The position numbers and the translations under genes are program-made. A DNA stretch of 64,000 bases from Dactylorhiza incarnata (Eukaryota > Streptophyta > Magnoliopsida > Asparagales > Orchidaceae), in assembly GCA_033032865.1 (NCBI GenBank), contig JAWHQI010000276.1, positions 1,922,001 through 1,986,000 of the forward strand, read 5' to 3'. Every line of letters begins with the position of its first letter. The stretch's first letter is position 1. This document shows, one piece after another, positions 10,588-22,377 of the stretch. The notes under the pieces are model-generated. The model was not told the origin of the DNA and did not search any database. It saw nothing but the letters and a program-made list of their open reading frames with translations.

Positions 10588-11302
10588 ATGGAAGGTGGAT
10601 ACGCAAGAGGGCTTGGTATTGAACTCCTCACATCGACTAACTATAAGAAGTGGAGGTCGTGTATGGAGAGTTACTTACTTGGCAAGGATCTATAGGAGAT
10701 AGTTGGAGGAGAAGACACACAAGAGGTGTTTCTAGCAGGAGATAATATGGCAGAGATGAGACTTTGGAGGAGGACTAATGCAAAGGCAGAGTTCACACTC
10801 AAGAGGGCTATCTCACCAGAGCTATTCAATCACATCATTGGATGTAAATCTGCTGCTGAGATTTGGACGTCTTTGGACGGGCTGTTCAATAAGAAGAATG
10901 TAGCTCGACTACAGTTTCTTGAAAATGAGTTGGCGAAGGCCTCTCAAGGTGATCTTTCTATCTCTACCTTCTTTCTCAAGATGAAGAACATCACAACAGA
11001 GATTTCTGCATTGGACCCTGATGAGCCCATCTCGGAGGCAAAACTGAAGAGGCATATCATCCGTGGGTTGCGGAAGGAGTATCTTGCCTTTGTGACGTCA
11101 GTTCAGGGTTGGGCAAATCAGCCATCTCTGTTGGAGCTGGAGAACTTACTTGCTTTGCAAGAAAGTTTGGCAAGACAGATGGCGGAGATAGTGATGTGTT
11201 GTTCTCTAGGAAGAAGAAGAAGAAATGGGAGAAGAAGAAGCCAGGTCATGATGGACCCTCTACTTTAGGTCACAGGATAGGGGTTATGCTTCTAAGTCTG
11301 AT
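10588..11302 (+). pseudogene. gag: Copia-A gag
   Basis: The ATG at 10588 opens MEGGYARGLGIELLTSTNYKKW, a typical copia gag start. A TAG at 10693-10695 replaces the expected Trp of the DLW motif. The frame then stays open through the gag core (AAEIWTSLDGLF..., KLKRHIIRGLRKEYLAF) to about 11180. Two frameshifts, near 11180 and 11270, lead to the frame that carries the zinc knuckle. The knuckle and pol follow with no intervening terminator in the ancestral frame, so gag-pol was one polyprotein. Confidence 0.9.
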
Positions 11303-14300
11303 GGGAAGAAGAAGGGAGAGGGACCAAGGTGCTTCAGGTGCAATAAGACCGGCCACTTCAAGAAGGATTGTCGGATTAATCTTCAGCCGGGACATGCAGC
11401 GGAGAAGGAGAAGCCAAAGTATGATGAAGCTAGATGGGGAGGAGCCTTTGCAACCAATATGACGGCGATGCCCGTTAAGGCCTTGGCTGCCATCAACTTC
11501 GAAGAGGATTGGATCGTGGATTCAGGGTGTGGGCATCACCTCACCGGGGATGAATCAAAGTTCTCTTCTTTGGCACCTTACTCAGGTAACGATGCTATCA
11601 TTACGGTTGATAATTCTGTTCATGCAGTAGAACAAGAAGGTGTTGTCTCTCTGAGCAGTGATAAGGGTACACTCACATTGAGGAGTGTTTATCACATGCC
11701 GGGCATGAAGAAGAATCTCTTCTCTGTGACCAATGCGGTCGATGCCGGTTATCACGTTCTGTTGGGCCCAACAGAAGTGAAGTTTCTTAAAACTCAACCA
11801 GAGATAAAGGTAGATGTTATCCATGTTGGAAAGCGGGTAAAGGACTTGTTCATTTTATCGACAAATACCTATGCTGACAAAATGAAGACCAATGATAGCG
11901 CGACTATCTGGCATGAAAGGTTGGGGCATGTAGGCATGGACAAATTGAAGGCTATGGCAGTAAGGGGCCTTGTCAAAGGCTTGCCTAGCTTGTCTTCCTA
12001 TGGAGACGGTCATGTTTGTGCGGGATGTTAGTTTGGTAAGTCTCATCGACTTCCATTTGATAAATCGCAAATAAGATGCAAAGAGCCGTTGGAGTGCGTT
12101 CACGGTGATTTGATGGGACCGACTGCCACCCCAAGCCTTGGAGGCAACAGATATATGTTGGTGTTGATTGACGATTACACCAGATATGTCTGGGTGTATT
12201 TTTGGAAAGAGAAGTCGGAAGCCTTTGCGAAGTTCGTGGAGTTCAAGGAGCTGGTGGAAGGTCGGTTAGGCCCGCGGGTGAAAATATTGAGAACTGACAA
12301 TGGTGGAGAGTTCACCTCTGGTGAGTTCTCAAGTTTTTGCAGGAAGCACGGTGTCCGGAGAGAGCTCACTTATGCCCATACTCCACAGCAAAATGGCGTT
12401 GCAGAGAGGAAGATCCGTCATCTGACGGAAACCTGCAAATGCTGGCTTCATGCCAAGAGTATCCCAAAGACTTTTTGGGCGGAGGGAATGTCTTGTGCAG
12501 CATATGTCATCAACAGGATGCCTCTAAGTCCTATCAACATGAAGACCCCTCACGAACTGATGTTCAAGGAGAAGCCGAGTGTTGCACACCTTCGGGTGTT
12601 CGGGTCAACCTGTTATGTGCATATCCCTGATGCTCTTCGGACAAAGCTAGATGCGAAAGCAAGGAAGCTAGTCTTTCTTGGATATGATGAACGGAAAAGG
12701 GATGGAGATGCATGGATCCTGAGACACGGAGATCAGTGGTATCTCGGGATGTGGTGTTCGATGAGGTGACTTCCTACAAGGGGAGTTCAGGAGTTGAACT
12801 ACCGGAGAGCAGAGTTGATGAAGAAGGGAAGGCTGTGGAAAATCTTCAAGTGGAGTTGCCTGTTTCACCAGGAGCTCCAGCTTTGTCAACCTCTGAGATG
12901 GAGGCTTCAGGTTCTAGAAGCAGGGGGCGCAATGCTCCAAGTTCGTCTGGAAGAGGAGCTAGCACAGAAGAAGTAGCTGAGGAGGTGGTTAGTCAGGAGC
13001 AACCTCTTAGGAGGTCGAAGAGGACTATCAACCCACCTAATCGATACACAGGAGGAAACATGGTGAGCTTTGTCTCATGTTTCTTTGCTGGTCCCTTGGA
13101 TGAGAGGGAGCTGTCGAGCTTTGAGAAGGCCAAAGGCGTGAAGCAGTGGGACATTACTATGCAGAAGGAGATGGATGCTCTCAAGAAGAATGAGACTTGC
13201 TCTCTAGTGCCCAGGCCCAAGGGCATTACCCCTGTGACATGCAAATGGGTTTATAAGCTCAAGAAGAAAGCTGACGGCACGATCGAGCGATACAAGACTC
13301 GCCTTGTGGCTCACGGGTTATCACAGCAGTACGGAGAAGATTATGATGAGATGTTCAGTCCAGTGGCAAAGATGACTTCGGTTCGATTTGTTATTGCTTT
13401 GGTGGCATCCAGTGGATGGGAGATTTGGCAGCTCGACGTGAATAATGCTTTCTTATACGGAGAGATTGACGAGGATATCTTCATGATCCAACCGCCGGGC
13501 TTCATCTCGGAGGAGTGTCCGGACTACGTCTGCAAACTGAAGAAAGCCATGTATGGGTTGAAGCAAGCGCCTCGGGCGTGGTATGGAAAGATCGCAGAGT
13601 ATCTTCTATTCCGCGGGTCAGACTCTGATTCTAGCTTGTTCGTCAAGAAGGAGGGGGTGCTTCGGGTTATTGTTCTGCTGTATGTGGATGACATGATTAT
13701 CACCGGGAACTCAAAGGAGGCAGTAGCAAGGCTGAGAGCCGAGCTTGCTATCAGGTTTGAGATGAAGGATCTGGGTGAGATTCACCATTTCCTTGGACTC
13801 GAGGTTCAGAGGCGGAAGAGCGGAGTGCTCGTTTCTCAGGCTGGATATGCGGAGCGAATCATTCAACGATTCAGCATGGAGGAAGGGAAGAGCAGCTCTA
13901 TACCTCTGGAACAGCAACATAAACTTCGGAAGGATGAGGGGAGAGTTCTATCTGATCCGTTGGTGTTCCGAGCTCTGGTTGGGAGCTTGATTTACTTGAC
14001 CATCACGAGGCCAGATATTGCTTATGCAGTTTGCAAAGTGAGTCGGTGCATGGCGGAGCCACGGAAGCCTCATCGTCTGGCAGCAAAAGGAATCTTGAAA
14101 TATGCGAAGTCAACCTCTGATTTGGGTCTCCTCTATAGGAGAGGGTCAAGCTTGGAGTTGCTTGGGTACATGGATGCTGATTACGGGGGAGACGTGGATG
14201 ATAGGAGATCAACGTCTGGTTTTGTCTTTATGACAAGCCCCATAGCTATTTCTTGGTGCATCAAAAAATAGGACTCGGTGTTTGTATCTACCATAGAAGC

Positions 14301-14646
14301 GGAATATAATGCTTCGGCCTTGGCAGCTCAGGAAGCCGTTTGGCTCAGGAGGTTGGTGGAGGACGTTCATGAGGAGGTTCGAGGTCCCACTATGCTACGC
14401 GGGGACAATGAGAGTGCTCTAAAGCTGGTTAATAATCCAGTTTGTCACGGGAGGACCAAGCATATTGAGATTGAGCACCATTTCATTCATGAGAAGGTGT
14501 TGGGAGGATCTCTTATGGTCGAGCATGTTCGGAGTGCGGACAATGTTGCAGACATCTTCACAAAGCCGCTGGCAAAGGGACCGTTTACTCAGTTGCGGAG
14601 TTTACTCGGGCTAGTTTCCACTTCCCACATCAAGGGGGAGTGTTGA
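11303..14646 (+). pseudogene. pol: Copia-A pol: knuckle, protease, integrase, RT, RNase H
   Basis: The domains in order are a CCHC knuckle (CFRCNKTGHFKKDC, from 11330) and protease (IVDSGCGHHLTG, about 11510). GAG-pre-integrase (WHERLGHVGMDKL...CAGC) follows, then integrase with D in HGDLMGP, D in RTDNGGEF and E in NGVAERK. RT has DVNNAFLYG and YVDDM (about 13680), and RNase H has DADYGGD, TIEAEY, GDNES and HIEIEHHFI. The breaks are TAG at 12029-12031, a frameshift near 12700 and TAG at 14269-14271. The two stops fall where relatives have Gln, so each fits CAG to TAG. The terminal TGA (14644-14646) lies inside the 3' LTR start. Confidence 0.95.
14628..14640 (+). other. Polypurine tract of Copia-A
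   Basis: CATCAAGGGGGAG immediately precedes the 3' LTR. It is the plus-strand primer and overlaps the last codons of pol. Confidence 0.9.
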
Positions 14647-15833
14647 AATTATTGAAGTGGAGTGGAAGGTGGCCGACGGTCTGAATATTGGAGACTGCAG
14701 AGACTGCGTGGTCTGCGCTGGTGCTCTGCCGGTCTGGCTCTGCCGGTTTGGTTCTGGCGGTCTGCTGGTTGGCCGGTCTGTTCCTGTTTGTTGCGGTCTC
14801 TTCCCGGGTTGTTCTGCTTGGTTTGTCTATCCTCTTTATAGAAGACTGGGCGGTCTGTTCTTGGGTGACCGCTGTGACCGGGCGGTTTATGCTGGGTGAT
14901 CTGGCGACTTGTCTGGAGTCGGCCAGATGTTCCTTGTTTGCTCTAGGAGATCTAAGGGAGGAGTGTTCTTGTGTCCGCGCGGCTTGTGCGCGGTCTTCTG
15001 TTTGCGCGGCTTGTGCGCGGTTTGCTGCTGATCTGCGGTCTTGGACAGAATGGTGTTCAAGTGGTGTGGTCACGCGGTCTGATCTGTGAGACCGCTGGCG
15101 ATCTGACGGGTGGTGACTGTACCTCTCTTGTGGTGGTGACGACATCCATCTTGTCGCCTATAAATAGGGGTGCATGGCCCGTCATTCATAACGAGAACTG
15201 TAAGAACTAGAGCCTGGGTTGTTTTGTGCGGTCTCAACTTTGAGGTCGGGCGGTCTCGGAAGCGAGTTGACTGTTTGTTGTGTTCACAGGTTTGCGGTCA
15301 GCAGGTTGCGGTCTCCTTCCTTGGTGATTTCCCAGTGGCTTGAATAAACAGTTCGGCAGCGGTCTGTCTGCAAACTGGTTTATGTTGTTCTTGTGCTGTT
15401 CGCAGTGAGCTCAACGATCAGGTAACCTTCGGCGGTTACGCGATCTGAGTTGCGATCTGGAGACAGCTTCTGTTCTTCGTTCAATTCAATAAGCTCCAGT
15501 TCGTGCGGTCTGAGGTGGCGGTCTTGCAGTGTAGGCATCCTGTCTATTTTCTATTCGTGTGGTCTCAGGTCAAGCCGGGCAATCTCTGGAGTTCAGCGGT
15601 CTGTGCGGTCTCTGCTTATCAAGCCGCCAGTTTTGTTTTTGGTGTGTTTTGTTCTTCTCTCCTTCGTTATTCTTATGAATCATGTATCGTCATGTATACC
15701 TCGCACTGTAAATGAAGTTTTGTGATTCAATAAAGTCTATTGTATTGCTGTGTGGCTTTGTGGTTGTTTGGCTATAACTCAGTTTATCCAACTCCTGCTT
15801 ACTCCTAAACGATTCAAATCAAAAAAATTAACA
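14641..15833 (+). repeat. Copia-A 3' LTR
   Basis: It is 1193 bp and matches 9301-10498 with scattered substitutions and small indels. It ends AAAATTAACA. Confidence 0.95.
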
Positions 15834-16145
15834 TGTATATCCGCTGAGACGATTCAACAACATCCGCTGAGACGGCATGTATATCCGCTGAGATGATTCA
15901 GCAACATCCGCTGAGACGTCATGTATATCCGCTGAGATGATTTAGCAACATCCGCTGAGACGACATGACTTAAGGACCCCGTTCGGCGAACGCAGGCGGA
16001 GTTCGACGAACCCTTCTCCATTCGTCGAACGCCGTTCGATGAACCCTTCTCCATTCGTCAAACGCCGTTCGACGAACCCTTCTATGTTCGTCGAACCCCG
16101 TTCGACGGACCCTGACCAGAAGTGTTCCCCAACTCCAACAAGACT

Positions 16146-16419
16146 ACGACCTAAACCGCTGGGAGAGAGCGTTGTCAACCGCTGGGATAGTTTAGCAGTC
16201 TCAGCGGTTCAGCTGAGATTTTACCCAGTTGTCTCAGCGGCTCAGCTAAAAAAATCTTTTCTATTTTAGCCGACCTTACCACCTAAACATTAATCCTTTT
16301 GAGATTTGATTGGGTTATGACTTAACCATGTCACTAGGAGTAATTGATGTGACAACATTTTGAACCCTAACATAACATGCATAATATCATAGATGATTGA
16401 AAGAAGGAAATATTTGACA
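16146..16419 (-). other. Copia-C spacer between pol and extra ORF, right part
   Basis: No gene is seen. It contains ACCGCTGGGA and CTCAGCGGTTCAGCTGAG words like those in the Copia-B LTR, then AT-rich sequence up to the pol stop codon at 16420. Confidence 0.55.
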
Positions 16420-18130
16420 CTATTCAATATTTATCATTCTAAGTTCAATCTTGAAAGCATTAAATTTGGCATCATCCAAGGGCTTAATAAAAATATCAGC
16501 AACTTGATTGTCACTGGGGACAAATTCAAGGCAGATATCTTTATATTCAACATGTTCTCCTATAAAATGATATCTTATCTCTATGTGCAGTTTCCAGCTA
16601 TGAGAGACAGGATTCTTAGCAATAGAGATAGCACTGGATGAGTCACAATATAAAGGAGACTCACGTACCTTGAGGTTGTAATCCTCTAACTGATGTTGTA
16701 TCCATAATAGTTGTGCACAACAACTTCCTACAGCAATATATTCAGACTCAGTAGTGGATATTGCCACACTTGTCTGCTTTATGATGCTCCATGATATAAA
16801 CCTGCTTCCTAGGAATTGGCAAGTGTCACTTGTGCTTTTCCTGTCTTCTTCGCATCCTGCAAAATCTGCATCTGAAAATCCAGTTAGTTCATAGTCATTG
16901 TTTTTAGGGTACCAAAGGCCAAGATGTAGGCTGCCTTTACGGTATCTCATAATCCTCTTTGCAGCTGAAAGTGAGATTCCTTAGGGCATGCCTGGTACCT
17001 AGCACAAACACAGGTAACATACATAATGTCTGGTCTACTTGTAGTTAGATACAATAGGGATCCAATAATACACATGTACATGGATTCATCAAAGGCCTTG
17101 CCCTTCTCATCCTTGCCCAGGAAAATGTTGGACCCCATGGGAGTTTTCAAGGTGGAATCTGATTCCATCCCAAACTTCTTGATAAGCTCCCTAGTGTACT
17201 AAGTCTGAGAGAAGAATATTCCCTCATCAGACGGTTTCACTTGGAGGCTTAAAAAGTACTTGAGCTCTCCTATACTGCTCATCTCAAACTCCCCCTGCAT
17301 GAGGTTGGTAAACCTTTTGCAGAGGTTGTCATTAGTAGATCCAAATATTATGTCATCAATATATATTTGGACTAGGAGACACTTGGCCCTTATTTCCTTA
17401 AGAAACAATGTGTTATATATCATTCCCCTCAAGAACTTGTTCTTGATGAGAAAGATAGACAAGGTCTCATACCAAGCCCTAGGGGCTTGCTTTAGACCAT
17501 ATAGAGCTTTTCTAAGTAAATACACATGAGAAGAGAGGGTTGGATGCACAAAACCTCATGGTTGTTCAACATATACGTCTTCCTTCAAGTCACCATTGAG
17601 GAAGGCTGATTTGACATCCATTTGATATACTTTGAACCCCTTGTAGGAAGCATAGGCAAGGAATAGCCTACTTTCTTCTAACCATGCAACAAGGGTAAAG
17701 GTTTATCAAAGTCTATCCCCTCTTCTAGTCTATAGCCTTTTGATACCAAATTAGACTTGTTTTTGATAATTATCTCATTTCTCATCCAACTTGTTCCTAT
17801 AAATCCATTTGGTGCCAATAATGTTGTGTCCTTGAGGTTTTGGCAACAACTTCCATACCTTGCATCTTTTAAATTGAAGAAGTTCTTCTTGCATGGCTTG
17901 AATCCAAAATATGTCTTGGTTGGCTTCTTCAAACTTCTTGGGCTCCAATTGTGATAGGAAGCTTAAGAATAAGGCTTCATTGTGAGCCCTACTTCTGGTC
18001 AGTATACCTTGGTTCTGATCTTCAATGATTTGTTCTTTTGGATGATCCCTTAGGTGTCTTGTAGCTGCAGGCAATCTGTCCCCAATTGGCTTTATTTTTT
18101 CTACTGGTTCAGCAGTATCTTCAGCACTCT
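16420..18130 (-). pseudogene. pol: Copia-C reverse transcriptase and RNase H
   Basis: On the minus strand the frames give the RT N-terminus (AMQEELLQFKRCKVWKL, about 17900), LRKALYGLKQAPRAWY (about 17520), the catalytic YIDDI (about 17350), the LLYLTTSRPDI region and RNase H (DADFAGC, STTESEY, CDSSSAI, HIEIRYHFI, VADIFIKPL). YIDDI and ADIF(T)KPL are typical of SIRE-like copia. Several frameshifts and stops separate the pieces (near 17670, 17200 and 16950). Confidence 0.92.
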
Positions 18131-18500
18131 ACACCTCTTCATCTTCTGAAAATGCACCATCTGTATAGGCTTTGTTATTGCTGGGTATGTCTTGCACAGA
18201 CATCTATTCCATTTCCTTTTCACTTCCTGTCAAAACAGAAGAACTAGACCAGCCCATATAGATTAGGCTGGTCTCATCAAATACTACAAGCATAGACTCT
18301 TCTACAACATGAGTTTTCTTGTTATAAACTCTATAAGCTCTATTATATGAGCTATAGCCAACAATAACCCCCACATTGCATTTCTCTGCAAACTTTGTTA
18401 ATTGAGATTTTCCATTGTTTATAATGTAGCATTTGAACCAAGGATTCTAAAGTATGAAATTGTTGGTTGTTTGCCTTTCAGAATCTCATAGGGGGTAATT
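18131..18500 (-). pseudogene. Copia-C integrase-to-RT linker
   Basis: Broken reading frames rich in Glu/Ser and the integrase C-terminal region can be followed only in short pieces, such as KFAEKCNVGVIVGYS-type sequence near 18360-18400. No intact ORF remains. Confidence 0.5.
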
Positions 18501-19560
18501 CCATGAACCTTATTGATGGAGGATCTATTGAGAACATAACATGCAGTATTGAATGCCTCAACCCCTAACTATTTTGTGAGTGAGGAGTCACTAAACAATG
18601 TTCTCCCAGCTTCTATCAAGGTCCTATTCCTCCTCCCAGCCCCACCATTTTGTTGTGTAGTGCTTGGGGAGGAAAACTCTTGGATGATACCAAATTCTTG
18701 ACAAAAACTTGTCATGGCTTTAGATTGATATTTTGTGCCATGGTCAGTCCTAGTCCTGACCACAGTACATTGTAAGTCATTCTGAATTGCCTTGACATGG
18801 TTAATAAAAACATTTAAGGTATCTGATTTCTTCTGAAGGAAGAATACCCATGTATATTTTTAGTAATCATCAACAATCACCAAAGTATACAACTTTCCAC
18901 ATAGGCTATGAATTGGCAAAGGACCAAAAAAGTCCATGTGCAATAGATATTGACATCTTTCAGTGTCTTTGGAGCCAATACTTTTAAAAGTGGTCCTTGT
19001 TTGCTTACCCATTTGGCAAGCATAACATGGACGACTTTTAATACATCTCAAGTTTGGACTATTCCTAACAATGTTTTTAGAGAATAGTCTATACATTGTC
19101 TTGTAGTTAATATGGGCAAGTCTCTTGTGCCATTGAACACAAAGAGACTCACTTTCATTAGCCACAAGACATACAGATGATAGAGAATTATTGTAGATAA
19201 AATCTAAACAATAAACATTCCCACTCCTAGTGCTTGAGAGAATGGTCATTAAGTCATTAGACTTTTTGATCAAGCACTTGTCATTGTGGAATTCAATGAC
19301 ATAGCCTAAATCACATAGCTGACTTATGCTTATAAGGCTATGTTGCAACCAATCAACATAATCTTCCCTTGTGATTGAAACTATGCCATTGGAGATCATA
19401 CCATATCCTTTGGTGATTCCCTTTTCAGATCCACCAAAGATGACTTTAGGTCCATTCTTCAAAGCTGTGTAGTCCTGTAGACGACTTCTGGTACCTGTCA
19501 TGTGCCTTGAGCACCCATTGTCCAAGTACCATAATTGTTTAAGACTGGTACTTGAACTAA
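18500..19560 (-). pseudogene. pol: Copia-C protease, GAG-pre-integrase and integrase
   Basis: The protease site reads MDNGCSRHMTG at about 19520 where the family has DSGCS, so the catalytic Ser is replaced by Asn. GAG-pre-integrase follows (QWHKRLAHINYKTM ... CYACQMGKQTRT), then LLHMDFFGPLP and VIVDDY. A break near 18860 leads to the integrase core (RTDHGTKY... FCQEFGI... STTQQNGGAGRRNRT), where the usual catalytic Glu of NGVVER is changed. Integrase is therefore dead. Confidence 0.9.
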
Positions 19561-20002
19561 CCTGCGAGTAGGAATTTAGTTACCCTTAGGAGCCCAAATT
19601 ATTCTGGGTCCTAGGTCCTTGTTAGCATGATAGAATGATATCACAACCGTTGCACCCTTTGCAGGAAGGCTCTTCTTTGCACTTGGCATATTGGAATTGT
19701 GCCAACAGTCTATGGCAAAGTGTCCCACCTTACCACAACACCAACATTCATGAATGTTGTATCTCCTCTTCTGAATATGTATTGTGGAAAGAGCATCAAT
19801 ATGATTGTGTTCAGGAGGGGAAAAAACAACAGTTTTCTTGTTTCTTTCAACAAGGATCTGGCTGAATGTTAATCTGTGGACAGTCTTAGCAGCCTTCGTC
19901 TTAATGGAACCAGCTTGCTTTGTCTTGAGAGCAAGGCAAGATTGGATAGCATCAGACATTGAGCAGCAAGACTTGTTAACAGATTTGACAGTAGGGAGAG
20001 AA

Positions 20003-20044
20003 TGAGAAAGAGAGAGAAAGAGAGAGAAAGAAAGAAAGAGAGGA
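20003..20044. repeat. GAGA/GAAA simple repeat inside Copia-C gag
   Basis: This is a purine microsatellite on the + strand. On the minus strand it is read as a Ser/Leu/Phe-rich insertion in gag (FLSFSLFLSLSHS), absent from related gags, so it is probably a secondary expansion. Confidence 0.85.
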
Positions 20045-21273
20045 GACATGTTCTTAGCTGGAATGAACTTGGAAGAACTGACTTCCTTACTCTTGAATGA
20101 TGGAGCTGAAGTACCAAATACAAATGGTCCAGGTTGGGCCATTTGAATTTCCTCATGAGGAGCCATCATAGCACTCAAGCCCATGCCCTTTCTTCCACTA
20201 TTGGAAGGAGTGTTTTCCTTCCTATAGGAGCTTCCATTCTTCCAGTGACCATATATGCTATCATGGTCATAACTGTTAGAGGGAAGTAATACCTTTTGAA
20301 AGGTGGAATGAGGCTTAGACTTATACTTGCTCTTTTCTCCACTCCCTTCTCCTACTTCCATTTTATTGAACCCTAGTCCTCTTCTATTGGTTTGAGAGGA
20401 AAAAGTGTCAATAATGGGATGTACAGATTTGGTCTTTGAGAATTGAGCCACTAGGCTCATTTCTTTGAGAAGCTTCACCTCAAGGTCCTTGATGACCTTG
20501 TTCTTTAGGAAGATGGTGCTCAATTGAGCAATTGTTATCCCCTTTAGATGACTTATTTCTCTACACATTTGAGCCACCAGTGTAGGTGACTCAGTGCACT
20601 CTTTCTCAGCAAACTTAAGGGAAGTAATTTCTTCGGCTTGCCTCTTGGCCAGCTTCTTGCTCTTTTTCAGAGCTTCCAAGAGAACACCATACTTGTCAAT
20701 AAATTGATTGACATCTTCACCGGAATCTGAATCACATCCACCTATTGATGAAGGTGCTTCAGATTCTAGTCTTGTCTGATAATTAGAGGAAGATATGGAA
20801 TGAATTAGTACATGTTCATTGTCAGAATTGTTCTGGCTTACTTCCTCATCAGTGATGGCCATAAGGACTAGCTGATATTTGTCCTCTTCATCCTCCTCAA
20901 TATCACTGTCTGAGTGTGATAGAGGGACCATGATTCTAATCTTGGCAGCAAGAAGATCTTCATCCTCTTCTGCTGCAAACAGCCCAATGTAAGCTTCCTA
21001 TTCATCATCTGAATCTGAAGTAGAGGATTCAGATTCACTCCAGCTCTTCCCTTTCTTTGCTAGGAAGGATTTTTCACCCTTCCTTTCCTTTTGGTGATGA
21101 TGTTTCTTATCAACCTTCTCCTTCCTCTTGACTGGACAGTCAATAATGACATGTCCAGGCTTGCTGTAGCAATAACATATGATATTATTTGAAACATGTT
21201 TACCAGGTTTTGATTCATACCTGTCACCCTTGGTTTGATGCCTTTCATATCTGTTGTGGTCCTTCTTGGAGTG

Positions 21274-21691
21274 TGAGAGGACCCAGCGCCACCAACTCGA
21301 CCAAAAGACCGGTCTGTTTGGTGAAGGCGCAACTGTTCTTTATATCAACGGAAAGGCGCTATGGGTCAAATGAAGGAGCGCTGGACCCAACAATCCCCCC
21401 CCCCCAGCGTCCAGCACGACCTGCAAGCTCAGAGGTGCTCCACATGGCTCAGAGGTGGCTTGACACATGGCTGCGGCCGCCTGACCCCGGGTAGAGAAAT
21501 TTCAGGAATTATCAGCGCCCCCCCCCCCCCCCCCCCCCCGGTATCGAACCCGCAACCTCCTCTGATACCAATTGAGAGGACCTAGCGCCACCAACTCAAC
21601 CAAAAGACCGGTCTGTTTGGTGAAGGCGCAACTGTTCTTTATATCAACGGAAAGGCGCTACGGGTCAAGTGAAGGAATGCTGGACCCAACA
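21274..21691 (-). mobile_element. TRIM-1: terminal-repeat retrotransposon in miniature
   Basis: Two 119-bp direct repeats (21274-21392 and 21573-21691) flank a 180-bp interior. Read on the minus strand each repeat starts TGTTGGGTCC and ends GGTCCTCTCA. A PBS ATTGGTATCAGAG follows the 5' repeat, and a G-rich tract ending in ATTGTTGGG precedes the 3' one. There is no coding capacity. The flanks are GAGTG and TAGTG, a 5-bp target duplication with one mismatch. A poly-C run of about 24 bases (around 21517-21539) may be an assembly-sensitive homopolymer. TRIM-2 at 63109 is the same family. Confidence 0.92.
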
Positions 21692-22130
21692 TAGTGTGAG
21701 GAGGAGGGCTTGTTCTTCCACTGCTTCCTCCTCATCATCTTCTTGAACTTCCTTGAGAAGGCAGCAAACTCCTGAACATATGAGGAGATGTCTGAAGTGC
21801 TGTTCTCAGACTTATCAGATTCAGCACTCCTTCTTGAAGGAGACACCACCCTGGCCTTGCTCTTCTTGGAGCTATCAGCTTTGAGAGCAACTGTTGGAAC
21901 ATGGTCTTCCGCATCTCCTAGGTTTGAGAATAACAAATCCTATGTGTATTTGATCTTGTGTGTTTAAGTGTGCAGGAAATCAAAGTCCACATGACTCAAG
22001 GATGGTTGTCCCCAAAATTGAGGCCAGAATTGAAACATGGCCACTAGCGCCGGCGGTAGCGATAACGCCCGGTGCTAGCGATGAGTAGCGCGATTCCGGC
22101 AGTATTTTAAGAAGGTGCTAGCGCCCGACG

Positions 22131-22356
22131 GTAGCTACTAGCGCTGGCGGTAGCATGGCGCACAAGAGGCATAGTGCAAAATGTTGCCACGGATTGAAGA
22201 TCCTGCCGCGCAAAATGTTACTTAATCAGGGATAGCGCCGGCGGTAGCTACTAGCGCTGGCGGTAGCATGGCGCACAAGAGGAATAGAGCAAAATGTTGC
22301 CACGGATTGAAGATCCAGCCGGGCAAATTGTTACTTAATCAGGGATAGCGCCGGCG
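22131..22356. repeat. Two 113-bp tandem repeats in Copia-D U3
   Basis: Copies at 22131-22243 and 22244-22356 differ at few positions. Each contains GTAGCTACTAGCGCTGGCGG and ends with a GCGCCGGCG block just upstream of the TATA box, a layout like that of tandem U3 enhancer repeats. Confidence 0.9.
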
Positions 22357-22369
22357 GTAGCGCTTTGGC

Positions 22370-22377
22370 TATAAAAG
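22370..22377 (+). promoter_or_regulatory. TATA box in Copia-D LTR
   Basis: TATAAAAG lies in GGCTATAAAAGGACCCC, directly after the U3 repeats. AATAAAG near 22918 is a candidate poly(A) signal. Confidence 0.75.

Larger units (their letters stand above)
9301..15833 (+). mobile_element. Copia-A: full-length copia element nested in Copia-B
   Basis: It has LTRs of 1198 and 1193 bp, a PBS, gag, protease, integrase, RT, RNase H and a polypurine tract in the standard copia order. The flanks are TGCAT (9296-9300) and TGTAT (15834-15838), a target duplication with one later substitution. LTR divergence seen by eye is several per cent. The only element here with all pol domains in order, it has at least three in-frame stops and three frameshifts. 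Copia-F at 34.6-39.5 kb is a relative. Confidence 0.95.
6944..16140 (-). mobile_element. Copia-B: internally deleted copia element, TSD AGACT, containing Copia-A
   Basis: The LTRs are 6944-7669 (3') and 8868-16140 (5', split by Copia-A). They start TGTAAAG and end CCAACA on the + strand. Identical five-base duplications AGACT lie at 6939-6943 and 16141-16145. The internal region (7670-8867) is only 1.2 kb and encodes RT and RNase H fragments joined directly to the PBS. Gag, protease and integrase are deleted, so this copy is non-autonomous. Confidence 0.93.
8868..16140 (-). repeat. Copia-B 5' LTR, split by Copia-A
   Basis: The parts are 8868-9300 and 15839-16140, about 735 bp once Copia-A and one TSD copy are removed. 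They match 6944-7669 throughout, including the CCGCTGAGAC repeats and the GTTCGACGAAC array ending CCAACTCCAACA. Confidence 0.9.
6017..21891 (-). mobile_element. Copia-C: degenerate SIRE-like copia element with envelope-like ORF, host of several insertions
   Basis: Read on the minus strand, the order is gag (21891 to 19576), protease/GAG-pre-integrase/integrase (19560 to about 18500), RT/RNase H (about 18130 to 16420), a ~510 bp spacer split by Copia-B, then the envelope-like ORF (6698 to 6017). This order (gag-pol plus a downstream extra ORF) is that of the SIRE/Agroviko-type plant copia elements. Both LTRs are missing from view: the 3' end is cut by RE-1 and the 5' end by Copia-D. Many stops and frameshifts show it is old. 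It carries RE-1, Copia-B (with Copia-A) and TRIM-1, and Copia-D borders its gag. Confidence 0.85.
19576..21891 (-). pseudogene. gag: Copia-C gag (C-terminal two thirds), interrupted by TRIM-1
   Basis: The frame runs from the Copia-D border (VALKADSSKKSK...), through the TRIM-1 insertion, to a stop after WAPKGN at 19576, with a single stop near 20998 (DDE*EAYIGL). It reads about 630 codons. A first CCHC knuckle near 21170 is degenerate (CYCYSKPGHVIIDC; the second Cys position is Tyr). An acidic Ser/Glu/Asp region, a helical coil (VIKDLEVKLLKE) and an intact second knuckle CWCCGKVGHFAIDC (about 19720) follow. This two-knuckle long gag is like those of Copia-G and RE-13. The N-terminus is lost. 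Confidence 0.88.

Noticed and set aside
21517..21539. Poly-C runs (also 41084-41106 and about 63231) as regulatory elements
   Set aside because: Homopolymer length is unreliable in assemblies and the runs sit in degenerate TRIM or LTR sequence. Noted only as possible quadruplex sites.
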